From Congregibacter brevis (GTDB taxonomy: Bacteria; Pseudomonadota; Gammaproteobacteria; Pseudomonadales; Halieaceae): a stretch of 64,000 nucleotides of DNA. Where the stretch lies: positions 744,001-808,000 of the forward strand of contig NZ_CP136865.1 in NCBI RefSeq assembly GCF_045689245.1, given 5' to 3'. The notes below the pieces were generated by a model, which was not told the DNA's origin, did no database searches, and saw only the letters and a program-made list of their open reading frames with translations. Position 1 is the first letter of the stretch; each line of letters begins with the position of its first letter. Shown here in pieces: positions 36,790 to 45,364 of the stretch. Both the position numbers and the translations under genes were made by a program.

Positions 36790-38439
36790 ATGAATAAGCG
36801 TGTTTACTCTCTAGCGGCGCTGTTGGTTGTGCCGATGCACTTGTCCGCGGCGACGTTGATTTACAACGTGCAGGGTTACACGATGCACGACGGCGAACGC
36901 GTAGCTTTTGCCGCGCTGGAATACGATGAGGGTGTGGTTACTGCTGTATATGATGATGAGACAGCGGCATCAGGCAGTGATGCAGAGACGCGTATCGATG
37001 GTCAGGGGCTTACCTTGCTCCCTGGGCTTATCGACGCACACGGACACATCGCAGGTCTGGGGAGCGCCCTCGCAAGCGTCGACCTTACGGGCAGCGAAAG
37101 TGAAGCGGAAGCGGCAGCGCGTGTAGCGGCAGCCGTTACCGACGAAGTCGCAGACGACTGGATTTTTGGGGCGGGCTGGAATCAGGTGCTCTGGCCGTCC
37201 AGTGAGTTTCCCTCCAAGGCATCTCTCGATGCCGTTACGGCCGATCGTCCCATTGCGTTGCGCCGCGTAGATGGTCATGCCGTGTGGGTCAACAGTAAAG
37301 CCTTGGCCCTTGCGGGCATTACAGCAGATACCGCCGATCCTGCAGGCGGACGCATTGTTCGTGATGATAGCGGTGAGCCGACGGGCATCCTCGTCGACAA
37401 CGCGATGAAGTTGATGAGAGAGGCAACGCCTGCCCCAACGGTTGCCAGTAAAAAACGCGACCTTAGCCGAGCGATGGAGTACTTAGTTAGCCTCGGGATG
37501 ACCGGTGCTCACGATGCGGGATCCTCCGCTTTGGAGATTGATGCTTATGACGCGCTTCTTGAGGACGACCAGTTCCCCATGCGGATCTACTCCATGTTGC
37601 GCATGGCTGACCCCGGCATCAAAGAAAAGTGGTTAGAGGGTCCCAGAGACAGTGCAAATGATTTGTTTGCACTGCGAAGCGTCAAGATCTCTGCAGATGG
37701 GGCTTTAGGCTCGCGCGGCGCTGCTCTGTTCGAGGATTACTCCGACGATCCCGGTAACCGAGGATTGTTGCTCCTGTCGGACGAACAGCTGATGTTGCAG
37801 ATTCGCGACTCGGCCAAGCTTGGCTATCAGGTCAATGTGCACGCGATCGGTGATCTCGCAAACGCCAAGGTACTTGATGAGTTCGAAGCGCTGAATGCCT
37901 CTGCTGAGCAACGTGCACTGCGCCATCGTGTGGAGCATGCGCAGATTTTGCGAATTGCTGATATCAATCGTTTTGCTGAGCTGGATGTGATCGCGTCAGT
38001 TCAGCCCACTCATGCAACCAGCGATAAGAACATGGCCGGTGATCGCGTGGGTGAGGCGCGCCTTGAAGGAGCCTACGCTTGGCAGACCTTGTTCGAAAGC
38101 GGCGCAAAGCTGGCCGGTGGATCTGACTTCCCCGTGGAGCCGCCCAACCCGTTTTATGGTTTGCATGCGGCAGTAACGCGGCAAGACCGGGGCGGAGAAC
38201 CTCCGAGGGGTTGGCGCGTGAGTGAGGCTGTTAGTCGTAACAAGGCGCTGTCGTTGTTCACAGAAGATGCCGCTTACGCTGGGCATACCGAGAGTCGTGT
38301 CGGACGTCTCCTACCAGGCTATGCCGCGGACTTTATACTCGTAAGCGATGATTTTTTTGCGGTGCCGCGAGAAGAGCTTTGGAAGAATAAAGTCCATGCA
38401 ACTGTTGTGGGTGGAAGACTGGTCTTCGGCAAGCTTTAG
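36790..38439 (+). CDS. Exported amidohydrolase, YtcJ-like
   Basis: A 549-residue metal-dependent amidohydrolase with a short signal peptide (VYSLAALLVVPMHLSAA). The metal site begins with LLPGLIDAHGHIAGLG, continues at HAIGDLANAKVLDEFE and RHRVEHAQI, and ends with the Asp in KLAGGSDFPVEPPNPF. This is the YtcJ-like branch acting on unknown N-substituted or cyclic amides. GAGGAG lies upstream of the ATG at 36790. It follows the glycan operon by 58 bp that contain TATAGT at 36735-36740, so it may have its own promoter. Confidence 0.9.
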   Translation: MNKRVYSLAALLVVPMHLSAATLIYNVQGYTMHDGERVAFAALEYDEGVVTAVYDDETAASGSDAETRIDGQGLTLLPGLIDAHGHIAGLGSALASVDLTGSESEAEAAARVAAAVTDEVADDWIFGAGWNQVLWPSSEFPSKASLDAVTADRPIALRRVDGHAVWVNSKALALAGITADTADPAGGRIVRDDSGEPTGILVDNAMKLMREATPAPTVASKKRDLSRAMEYLVSLGMTGAHDAGSSALEIDAYDALLEDDQFPMRIYSMLRMADPGIKEKWLEGPRDSANDLFALRSVKISADGALGSRGAALFEDYSDDPGNRGLLLLSDEQLMLQIRDSAKLGYQVNVHAIGDLANAKVLDEFEALNASAEQRALRHRVEHAQILRIADINRFAELDVIASVQPTHATSDKNMAGDRVGEARLEGAYAWQTLFESGAKLAGGSDFPVEPPNPFYGLHAAVTRQDRGGEPPRGWRVSEAVSRNKALSLFTEDAAYAGHTESRVGRLLPGYAADFILVSDDFFAVPREELWKNKVHATVVGGRLVFGKL

Positions 38440-38448
38440 GGTAGGGGC

Positions 38449-38901
38449 CTAGCGGAGTAGTGCCGGGATTAGGCGCCGCGTTAAGGCTAGTTGGCTTTGC
38501 CAGTAACCCTCGTGTCGGGGGAGGTCGTCGTTGGCGTCCTCGGTACGTGAGTCGTAGAAGATGCGCAGTGCTGGATCGAGAAGTAACTCCGGATGGTTTA
38601 TCAGGCGATCACCGGGGATAAATACGATATCCGGCAGCAGCGGCATCGCAAAAAACTCCACGATAGGCTGTGAACACTTGACGCAAACACCCCGATCAAC
38701 TGCGGGGGATTTGCGTAAGCGTCGATAGCTCACCGTTTCATCGTTCTGCACTTTTACCGCCGAGGCTTTGAAAATCACGGGGTCGCCTTCCGGGGCTTGA
38801 TAAAACGACTGGCATAACGTGCAGTGACAGATTATTCGCAGTAAGGGTTTGCCCAACACGTCAACTTTGGCATGTCCGCAGTCACAGCTAATTGTCGTCA
38901 T
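38449..38901 (-). CDS. GFA/CENP-V domain zinc protein
   Basis: A 150-residue protein of the glutathione-dependent formaldehyde-activating enzyme (GFA) family. Zinc-binding cysteines are visible as CDCG near residue 6, CHCTLC near residue 26 and CVKC near residue 69. Most members have no proven activity. It converges on the amidohydrolase with a 9-bp gap and lies upstream of the tRNA-Val gene on the opposite strand. Confidence 0.85.
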   Translation of the reverse strand: MTTISCDCGHAKVDVLGKPLLRIICHCTLCQSFYQAPEGDPVIFKASAVKVQNDETVSYRRLRKSPAVDRGVCVKCSQPIVEFFAMPLLPDIVFIPGDRLINHPELLLDPALRIFYDSRTEDANDDLPRHEGYWQSQLALTRRLIPALLR

Positions 38902-38988
38902 AGAGAGTCCTTGAGTGGTTTTCCCATTTACGCTGAGATACTTGCATATTCTCAGCTATTTGTTTCGAAAGACATTTAGTAATGACGG

Positions 38989-39018
38989 TTGTATCGACCT
39001 TGTTTGGGCACTTATAAT
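38989..39018 (+). promoter_or_regulatory. Promoter of tRNA-Val
   Basis: A perfect -10 box TATAAT at 39013-39018 lies 18 bases after TTGTAT at 38989-38994. The bases after the -10 are GC-rich (CCGCGTCCC), the discriminator type seen at stringently controlled stable-RNA promoters. The tRNA begins 13 bases after the -10 box. Confidence 0.7.
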
Positions 39019-39031
39019 CCGCGTCCCTTTT

Positions 39032-39108
<77 letters not shown>

Positions 39109-39117
39109 AATGACGAA

Positions 39118-39141
39118 CCCTCGCCATCGGCGGGGGTTTTT
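39118..39141 (+). terminator. Rho-independent terminator of tRNA-Val
   Basis: CCCTCGCC at 39118-39125 pairs with GGCGGGGG at 39129-39136 (one G-T pair) around a 3-base loop and is followed by five T. It begins 10 bases after the tRNA. Confidence 0.85.
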
Positions 39142-39247
39142 CGTTTGGGGGATTGGGTTTCGGTGAGAGCCGCTGTTCGATAAAACGCGACCAAAAGAGC
39201 GTTTTAGACGGCGGAGCCTGCGACGCCGCCCCGCAGGGGTCACAGCA

Positions 39248-40552
39248 GGCTCTACCCACTTAACGGGGGATACACCGGTTTTCACTAAACACGGTTGATA
39301 ATGCCATCCCATCCACAGTGGGTTAAGACCCGCAGTCGATAGTTTTCAAAATTTCTAAATCCATAGGCTCGGCGGCTCATCATTTCCATCTTGTTATGGA
39401 AGCCCTCGGTGATGCCATTCGTCTTGGTAAACCGCCACATGCCAACGATGGGTTCCAACCAGGATTTAAGCGTTCTTGCCAATCGATGAAGCGGGCTAGC
39501 CGCCAAGTCTTCGATCAATGAGAGCAGCTGCGGCAGCAGCTGCTTTGCCTTTTTGCGATTCAAGGATTTCAGTAACAGCAGGCGATTGAGCTGCTGCTTA
39601 GCTCTGTACAGCGCCTTGAGCACGGGATAGTCGTCCAGATATCGGGCAAGATTCTCTTTTTGCTCATCCGCAAGACGCCATTCATGTCGCCGCATGAGGC
39701 TGATCAGCCCGCGATGCTTGCGCCCCTCGGGATCGTAGTTTTGCCACGCCTTCAGCAGATGCTGATTCACGAGTCGAATCACGTGGAACCGATCAGCAAC
39801 AATCGTGGCGTTAGGGAAATATCGACGCACGATACTGCGGTAGGTTTCTGACAAGTCCATGACGACCACCTGGACGTTTTCTTTACCCGGTAATGCCTTT
39901 AAATAACGTCTCAAACTCAGTTCTGAACGTCCCAGCACCACATCAAAAACCTTATGGTTCTTGAGATCTACCATCGTGGTGGCGTAGCCGCGCTTGCGGC
40001 TAAAAAAGTGCTCATCGATACCCAGCACACGCGGGCAGGGGCGATTAGACATCTCTGATAGCCTAAGTCGGCACTGGCCTTGATACCAGCGCTCGACGGT
40101 TGCCGGGCTCATGTCATGTGTTCGTGCGAGCTTACGCTGCGTCACGCCGCCATCGTGGGCCTCAAATACTTCAAGACGGAAGGCGTCCGACGATCGATAG
40201 CGGGGCCTGACGCCCTGAAACCGGTGACGAAAGTATCGCCCGCATTGCAGGCAATGATATTTAGGCGTCTTCAGGTGCAGCGTCATCACCTGATTGCCCT
40301 GGCGTGTGTGTTTTAACGTGCGCTCGTGGGTCGCCTTAATCCTGACTTTGGGATGCTGGCAGTGGATGCACGATGGGCGACGCTTGGGTCTGGCATAGAC
40401 CTCGATCGAATCGTTGCGATCAACGCGTTCGACCTCCAGCTCGGGAAGGCCTAATATATTTCCTGCGTGGGACATCGGGGGTTTCCTCATTAAACGGACT
40501 TCGCAAATTCAGTTTAATGATCCCCGGTGTCCCCCGTTAATGATGAAGAGCC
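39248..40552. mobile_element. Complete ISL3-family insertion sequence
   Basis: The element is 1305 bp. Both ends begin GGCTCT, as in ISL3 elements, and the inverted repeat continues with TTAACGGGGGA and CACCGG (the left end has an extra TA). It is flanked by a perfect 8-bp direct repeat TCACAGCA at 39240-39247 and 40553-40560, the target-site size of this family. It encodes one intact transposase. The perfect duplication and intact gene argue for recent insertion. The target is a stem-loop repeat that is seen uninterrupted at 45650-45675. Confidence 0.92.
39285..40475 (-). CDS. ISL3-family transposase
   Basis: A 396-residue DDE transposase. The N-terminal zinc-ribbon region has CIHCQHP and CLQCGRYFRHRF, followed by a helix-turn-helix around RKLARTHDMSPATVERWY. 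The catalytic core shows VLGIDEHFFSRKRGY, VVMDLSETYRSIVRRYFPNA and the Glu in TNGITEGFHNKMEMMSRRAYG. The ATG at 40475 is chosen because AGGAAA lies eight bases upstream; an ATG at 40490 has none. The frame is intact and probably active. Confidence 0.93.
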   Translation of the reverse strand: MSHAGNILGLPELEVERVDRNDSIEVYARPKRRPSCIHCQHPKVRIKATHERTLKHTRQGNQVMTLHLKTPKYHCLQCGRYFRHRFQGVRPRYRSSDAFRLEVFEAHDGGVTQRKLARTHDMSPATVERWYQGQCRLRLSEMSNRPCPRVLGIDEHFFSRKRGYATTMVDLKNHKVFDVVLGRSELSLRRYLKALPGKENVQVVVMDLSETYRSIVRRYFPNATIVADRFHVIRLVNQHLLKAWQNYDPEGRKHRGLISLMRRHEWRLADEQKENLARYLDDYPVLKALYRAKQQLNRLLLLKSLNRKKAKQLLPQLLSLIEDLAASPLHRLARTLKSWLEPIVGMWRFTKTNGITEGFHNKMEMMSRRAYGFRNFENYRLRVLTHCGWDGIINRV

Positions 40553-40580
40553 TCACAGCAGGCCAAAGCCCGTTGTGATC

Positions 40581-40601
40581 AATCCGCCTTGTCCTACCAA
40601 A
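40581..40601 (+). repeat. Copy of tRNA-Val 3' end (att-like)
   Basis: Matches 39090-39110 at 20 of 21 positions. It is preceded by the GTTGTGATC end of the stem-loop repeat and followed by AT-rich sequence unrelated to the tRNA downstream region. No integrase gene is present between the copies; only the IS and about 200 bp lie there. Confidence 0.65.
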
Positions 40602-40679
40602 ATTGGTTAAGTTGTTGATTTATCTGTAAATCGCACCGGCCACGGTGGACACAAACGGCCCTAAAAGGGCAGTGGTCTG

Positions 40680-40713
40680 GGTATAGGACGGATAAAGGTC
40701 CTATCGGGAGTAG
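40680..40713 (+). repeat. REP-like hairpin repeat, copy 1
   Basis: ATAGGAC at 40683-40689 pairs with GTCCTAT at 40698-40704, followed by CGGGAGTAG. The 34-bp block recurs at 45597-45630 with one or two differences. In copy 2 it is followed by the TCAC-type stem-loop; here that stem-loop lies about 120 bp upstream instead. Confidence 0.7.
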
Positions 40714-40894
40714 ATGTCCTCGCTAATTCTGCTGACCGCACCCGCAGACCTGTCGAAGTTTCCATCTATTGACCCAAAAATCCTGTTCGCGGTGTTGCGC
40801 ATGCCATTCCTATCCGGTCAATTCTTAACGAACGCGCGCAACCGCTCGTGCCGTGCGGTTTCCCTAGCTTGCTTGCTAGTGAGATGCTGTTGGC

Positions 40895-41408
40895 CTGGAA
40901 TTCTTGCCAGCGAAAAGCGGCAACGCACCCGGCGGCGCTCTGCTCGGTGGCACTAGCAATGGCCGAGTCGGTGTTTCCGGTTCTTTCTGGTGCATGTGAT
41001 TCAGGATCCGGTCGAGGGCCTGCCCGGCTTTACCGGGTATGACGTCCTGGTCCTCGATACATGCGAGAGCCTGCCCTGGGGTATGTCGATGTTGAAAACA
41101 CGCTTTAGCCGCTGAGCCCAGGTCATAGCGGCAGGGCCCACCCCTCTTCGACAAATCGGCAGGAAAGCCGATTTGGACGACCGCAGGTCGCCCGGAGGGT
41201 GACGCACAGGGATGTGCGTCATCCAATCCACCGGTTCGAAGGCCACCTGGGTCGTGCCGTCCCGGTACGGTGTCTTCAGGGTGTAAACCACCTTGCCTGT
41301 GGAGCTCAGTGACAGGCGGGGGACGGCTACGGCCGGTCGGGAAATATACCGACGCAGGCGCTCACGCTTGTCTTTCTGATTGCCCTCACAGCTGACCCCG
41401 GCGTGCAC
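40895..41408 (-). pseudogene. IS91-family transposase relic
   Basis: Minus-strand fragments match the C-terminal half of Y2-type IS91 transposases. The first is RERLRRYISRPAVAVPRLSL with GKVVYTLKTPYRDGTTQVAFEPVDWM (41408 to about 41230). After an internal replacement comes MTWAQRLKRVFNIDI (about 41090-41135), and after a frameshift ACIEDQDVI, QALDRILNHMHQKEPE and LVPPSRAPPGALPLFAG. The expected middle segment (PKPRVNLTRFHGVFAPN type) is missing and is replaced by a three-hairpin array. The N-terminal half is absent. It is clearly non-functional. Confidence 0.75.
41153..41224 (+). repeat. Array of three consecutive hairpins
   Basis: AAATCGGC-aggaaa-GCCGATTT (41153-41174), CGACC-gca-GGTCG (41178-41190) and GGGTGACGCACA-ggga-TGTGCGTCATCC (41197-41224, one wobble pair) follow each other almost without spacers. 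The array sits where the middle of the IS91 transposase should be, so it either inserted there or marks the deletion joint. Similar multi-hairpin intergenic repeats are known in gammaproteobacteria. Confidence 0.7.
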
Positions 41409-41627
41409 AAGGTGAATTGGCGCGAAGCGTCAAGAGAGAGCGCCCTGGGGCGGAGAGAAGCCATTGGCCCTGGCCACCCGCTCCAGGCGATGGCCTCATG
41501 GATATCGTCGTTGCTCGCTCGGGAGTATCCAATATGGCTAACTTTGGAAGCTCGAACTGAATGCGCTGCGAGCTGCTAGCGCCGCTGCGATTCACTGAGG
41601 CATAGACTCAAGGCCTCTATACCCGCA

Positions 41628-42008
41628 TCAGCCATAGCAAAAAACGTCTAGCTTGTGGCCGTCCAGGTCACGAAAATACGCGGCATAAAAACCTTCGCCG
41701 CCCTCGGCGCGTAGGCCCGGTGCTCCCTCATCGCTTCCACCTAACTCCATCGCCTTAGCATGAATTCGATCGACGTTTTCGCGGCTTTCAACAGAGATTG
41801 CAGCCATGGTGCCGTTTCCAACCGTGGCGGATTCCCCGTTGTGTGGTGTCATGATGCACAGCATGGGACTTTCCATAGTAGCGCCCCAGGCAAAGCCCCG
41901 GTCGCCGAAGTCCATCATGCGCGACACACCAATCTCAGCCAGTAGTGCATCGTAAAACGCGGATGATTTTCCAAGATCATTTGTGCCAAGAACAACGTAA
42001 CCGATCAT
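41628..42008 (-). CDS. VOC (glyoxalase/bleomycin resistance) family protein
   Basis: A 126-residue single-domain member of the vicinal oxygen chelate superfamily. MIGYVVLGTNDLGKSSAFYDALLAEIG and the C-terminal AYFRDLDGHKLDVFCYG are typical, the latter with the usual metal-binding position. These small proteins may be lyases, dioxygenases or binding proteins; the substrate is unknown. GGAGCTC lies a few bases upstream of the ATG. It stands alone between the decayed mobile region and a TonB receptor. Confidence 0.88.
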   Translation of the reverse strand: MIGYVVLGTNDLGKSSAFYDALLAEIGVSRMMDFGDRGFAWGATMESPMLCIMTPHNGESATVGNGTMAAISVESRENVDRIHAKAMELGGSDEGAPGLRAEGGEGFYAAYFRDLDGHKLDVFCYG

Positions 42009-42194
42009 AGTCAGAGCTCCTCGAGTTTTCTTCGCAGAATGACCAGGGGTCGTCTGCTTTTATCTCTAAATAGCTTAGCTCTACGAATCACGGTATGAAA
42101 GCGGCAAACAGCGCGGTCGTGGAAATATGGCACCGGAACACATCTCTTGAGACGACTACCGCCCTAAGAGTTCAGGCTGCGCTAAGCTGGAACC

Positions 42195-42500
42195 ATGATA
42201 ATTTTCTTGCGACGCCTCAGACATGAGCTTTTTATGAAGGACGAAGTCCGCAAATACCTAAGCTATGCCATTGGCGAGTTACTGCTGGTGGTGTTTGGTA
42301 TTTTCATTGCGCTGCAGATCGACAATTGGAATGACGACAGAAAGCAGCGCATGCAGCATCTAGAGGCGGCTCTGCGGTGTGTCATTTTGAGCAACCAAAC
42401 GCAGTACACCACGACGGAGATTTTCGCAGCTACTCAGGGCTGGGCCGGTCCGCGCCACGCACGTAGTGACGTAATAACGACCAGAAAAGCGCATCACTAA
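42195..42500 (+). pseudogene. Truncated DUF6090-like membrane protein
   Basis: The first about 52 residues (MIIFLRRLRHELFMKDEVRK and YAIGELLLVVFGIFIALQID followed by NWNDDRKQ) are the standard N-terminus of a family of about 240-residue proteins with one membrane helix. After DDRKQRMQHLEA the sequence no longer resembles the family and stops at 101 residues. It therefore looks like a decayed 5' fragment. A full-length relative is at 57848-58609. Confidence 0.6.
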
Positions 42501-42594
42501 AAAGTAAATTTTTCATATTAGGTGATCTAGACAGCTGCCCCGGAGGCTCGGGTAAGCTCTCGAAATAATAATTTTAACGAGGAGCATCACCCAC

Positions 42595-45267
42595 ATGAAA
42601 TTGTATAGACGTCACACCCTGTCCTTGGCCATAGCCGCGATTACCGCGGGAGCTGTGCCCACAGTATTCGCACAACAGCCCCAGCTTGAGGAAGTCATCA
42701 TCACGGGTACCCGAGTGGCTGACCGCTCTGCGGCAGACTCGCCTGTTCCCGTAGACGTGATCAGCGGTAGCGATTTTCGGGTCAATGGGTCCACCGACAT
42801 TCAGGACATGTTGCGCACCCAGGTCCCAAGCTTTGACATTAACTCGCAACCGATTAGCGACGCGGCAACTATTGTTCGTCCGCCGAACCTGCGCGGCCTC
42901 TCTCCAGACAACGTGTTGGTTCTGGTAAACGGCAAGCGCCGGCATCGCGGGTCGATTATCTCCTTCCTTGGCGGTGGTATCTCGGATGGCGCTCAGGGCG
43001 TGGACATGGCCGCCATACCGTCTCTTGCAATAAAGCAGGTTGAAGTCTTACGCGACGGAGCATCTTCCCAATATGGTTCCGACGCGATTGCTGGCGTTAT
43101 CAACTTCCTGCTCCGAGATGATGCCGAAGGCTTTGAGGTGGTGGCGCGTTACGGCTCAACAACTGAAGGCGATGGTGATAATTATATGGTCTCGGCCAAT
43201 TTGGGCCTCCCCTTGGGTGATAGCGGATTTCTAAACATCACGGGAGAGATGCGGGACGTCGAAGGGACAGTTCGGTCCGTAGTGCGCGATGACGTTGCTT
43301 TTGCCGAAGCCAATGGCTACAACGCAGTTTCTGACTACCAGCTCATTAACAGCTACACCGGCGAGGTGCCTCAGTATTGGGGGCAGCCTGACGTCGATGA
43401 TGACGTAAAACTGTTCTTTAACGCGGGCTTTGACATCAATGACAACACGGAGCTGTACGCTTTTGGTAACTACGCCGAGCGGTCTGTTGAGGGTGGCTTC
43501 TTCTATCGTAATGTTGTTGGCGGTCCATCTTCGCAGCGTGGCGGCGTCTATGCAGGCCCCACCGTTGATCCGGCCACGGGTTTGGCGGCGGATGGCGGCG
43601 TAGCCTCTGTCCTTGTTGGTGACCTTGATGGCGGAAGCAGCTGTATTGATGGTATCCCGTTGGGCGGTTCTGGCGGCGTTATTCCTGATCCAACGCTCCT
43701 GGCTGCAGTATCAGCAGATGCCAACTGTTTCTCGTTCATCGAAACTATTCCCTCCGGATTTGTTCCGCGTTTTGGCGGAGATAACGAAGACATGGCCCTA
43801 GCTGTAGGTATCAGAGGTAACTTTGAGTTGGGTTCTGGTCTGTATTACGACCTGAGTGCGCAGCGTGGCTCTAACCGTACGGACTTCTTCATTCGTAACA
43901 CGATCAATGCGTCATTGGGCCCCGCGACTCCCAGAGACTTTATCCCGGGGGGCCAGGAGCAGACCGAAACAGTCTATAACCTGAACTTCTCTTACGGACT
44001 GGATGTTGGGCTCGCCTCAGATCTGAATATTGCATTTGGTGCTGAATATCGTGAAGAAGAATTTGATCTCTTCGCGGGTGACCCTGCTTCCTATGCGCTG
44101 GGGCCACTGGCTTCCCAGGGCTTTTCTTCAAGTTCAAACGGATTCGGTGGTTTTCCTAACGACACGTCAGCAAGCCAGGACAACACCGCGTTTTATGTTG
44201 ATCTGGAAGCGGACTTTACTGACCAGTTGACCCTTCAGGCTGCAGTGCGTAACGAGCAGTTCAGCAACTTTGATGGCACCACAAACTACAAGCTGGCGGG
44301 TATCTATAAAGTGACCGACTCGTTCCGCATCCGGGGTGGTTTCTCAACCGGATTCCACGCGCCCACCGCGGGGCAGGCGAACATCACTAACGTAACGACC
44401 CAGAACGTCAATGGTGTGTTGATCGATCAGGGTACATTGCCGCTGTTCTCTGCTGCGGGGCAGGTGGCCGCGGACTATGTGGAGAGCTTTGGCAACGGTC
44501 GCCCGGAGTTGGGGCCTGAAGAAGCCGAAAACTACTCTTTCGGTATCGCCTTTGATATCGGTAACTCGACGTGGACTATCGATTACTACGACATTGAAGT
44601 GACGGACCGCATCGCATTGGGCGCCAACGTAGACTTTTTGGCGGCGCTCAACTTCGCCGGTGGTGGTACTGATTACATGACTGTGTCCGAGGCGCTCACA
44701 GGCCTTGATGCTGCAGGAGTTATTGATCGGCAGGATTTTATTGGCCTGGATGATCTGTCCCAGTTCCGCTTCTTTACCAACAGCTTTGATACGCGCACTA
44801 AGGGCGTCGACCTTGTGGGTAATACCTACTTCGACTTCCTTAGCGGTAGCTCAACGCTGACCGTTGCTTTCAATTACAACGATACTGAGGTGACTGATCG
44901 CGGCGACATCAATCCAATCAGCGATGGTCGGGTTGAGGCTCTCGAGGAACTCCTACCCAATATTAAGGGCAACGTTTCCTGGTCTCACTCACAGGGTAAG
45001 TTCCGTACATTGTTACGGGCTAACTACTATGGTGACTGGACATCCACGTCCAACGGCTACGACGTAGACGCAGCTATTTTGGTTGATGCACAGGTCGCAT
45101 ATCAGCTTAATGACTCCCTGGAGCTTGTAGCTGGTGTTGATAACCTGTTCGACGAGTACCCAGATGAAACGCCGAACCCCGGCAGTCTGGGCCAGCTTTA
45201 TCCCGAAGATAGCCCCTTCGGCTTTAACGGTAGTACCTGGTACCTACAGGGTCGCTATAACTTCTAG
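42595..45267 (+). CDS. TonB-dependent outer-membrane receptor
   Basis: An 890-residue receptor with a signal peptide (LSLAIAAITAGAVPTVFA), a TonB-box-like stretch (LEEVIITGTRV), a plug domain (about 40-170, with LRGLSPDNVLVLVNGKRRHR and VEVLRDGASSQYGSDAIAGV) and a 22-strand-type barrel ending in GRYNF with the terminal aromatic residue. GAGGAG lies upstream of the ATG. It resembles receptors for iron chelates or vitamin-like or carbohydrate ligands; no neighbouring gene reveals the ligand. A strong terminator follows at 45334. Confidence 0.93.
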   Translation: MKLYRRHTLSLAIAAITAGAVPTVFAQQPQLEEVIITGTRVADRSAADSPVPVDVISGSDFRVNGSTDIQDMLRTQVPSFDINSQPISDAATIVRPPNLRGLSPDNVLVLVNGKRRHRGSIISFLGGGISDGAQGVDMAAIPSLAIKQVEVLRDGASSQYGSDAIAGVINFLLRDDAEGFEVVARYGSTTEGDGDNYMVSANLGLPLGDSGFLNITGEMRDVEGTVRSVVRDDVAFAEANGYNAVSDYQLINSYTGEVPQYWGQPDVDDDVKLFFNAGFDINDNTELYAFGNYAERSVEGGFFYRNVVGGPSSQRGGVYAGPTVDPATGLAADGGVASVLVGDLDGGSSCIDGIPLGGSGGVIPDPTLLAAVSADANCFSFIETIPSGFVPRFGGDNEDMALAVGIRGNFELGSGLYYDLSAQRGSNRTDFFIRNTINASLGPATPRDFIPGGQEQTETVYNLNFSYGLDVGLASDLNIAFGAEYREEEFDLFAGDPASYALGPLASQGFSSSSNGFGGFPNDTSASQDNTAFYVDLEADFTDQLTLQAAVRNEQFSNFDGTTNYKLAGIYKVTDSFRIRGGFSTGFHAPTAGQANITNVTTQNVNGVLIDQGTLPLFSAAGQVAADYVESFGNGRPELGPEEAENYSFGIAFDIGNSTWTIDYYDIEVTDRIALGANVDFLAALNFAGGGTDYMTVSEALTGLDAAGVIDRQDFIGLDDLSQFRFFTNSFDTRTKGVDLVGNTYFDFLSGSSTLTVAFNYNDTEVTDRGDINPISDGRVEALEELLPNIKGNVSWSHSQGKFRTLLRANYYGDWTSTSNGYDVDAAILVDAQVAYQLNDSLELVAGVDNLFDEYPDETPNPGSLGQLYPEDSPFGFNGSTWYLQGRYNF

Positions 45268-45333
45268 CATTGAATGATGCTTTGAAGAGGACCCTCCACC
45301 TCCAGTAGTACTGGCTAGGAGGGGATCAAAAAG

Positions 45334-45364
45334 CCCGGCGGGTACGTTCGCCGGGTTTTTTTTG
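45334..45364 (+). terminator. Rho-independent terminator of the TonB receptor gene
   Basis: CCCGGCG (45334-45340) pairs with CGCCGGG (45349-45355) around an 8-base loop and is followed by an uninterrupted run of about nine T. It lies 67 bp after the receptor stop. Confidence 0.92.

Larger units (their letters stand above)
40553..41627. other. 1.1-kb region without intact genes: decayed mobile DNA
   Basis: From left to right it holds the right half of the stem-loop repeat split by the IS (40553-40580), the copy of the tRNA-Val 3' end (40581-40601), a short GCCCT/AGGGC hairpin near 40658-40670, one copy of the ATAGGAC hairpin repeat (40680-40713), an IS91-family transposase relic (about 40895-41408) and a three-hairpin array (41153-41224). 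Nothing recognisable is seen in 40715-40890 or 41410-41627; short open frames there have no family features. Confidence 0.7.

Noticed and set aside
40714..40956. 80-codon frame after the hairpin repeat
   Set aside because: No start signal, no recognisable domain, and its 3' part overlaps the IS91 relic on the other strand.
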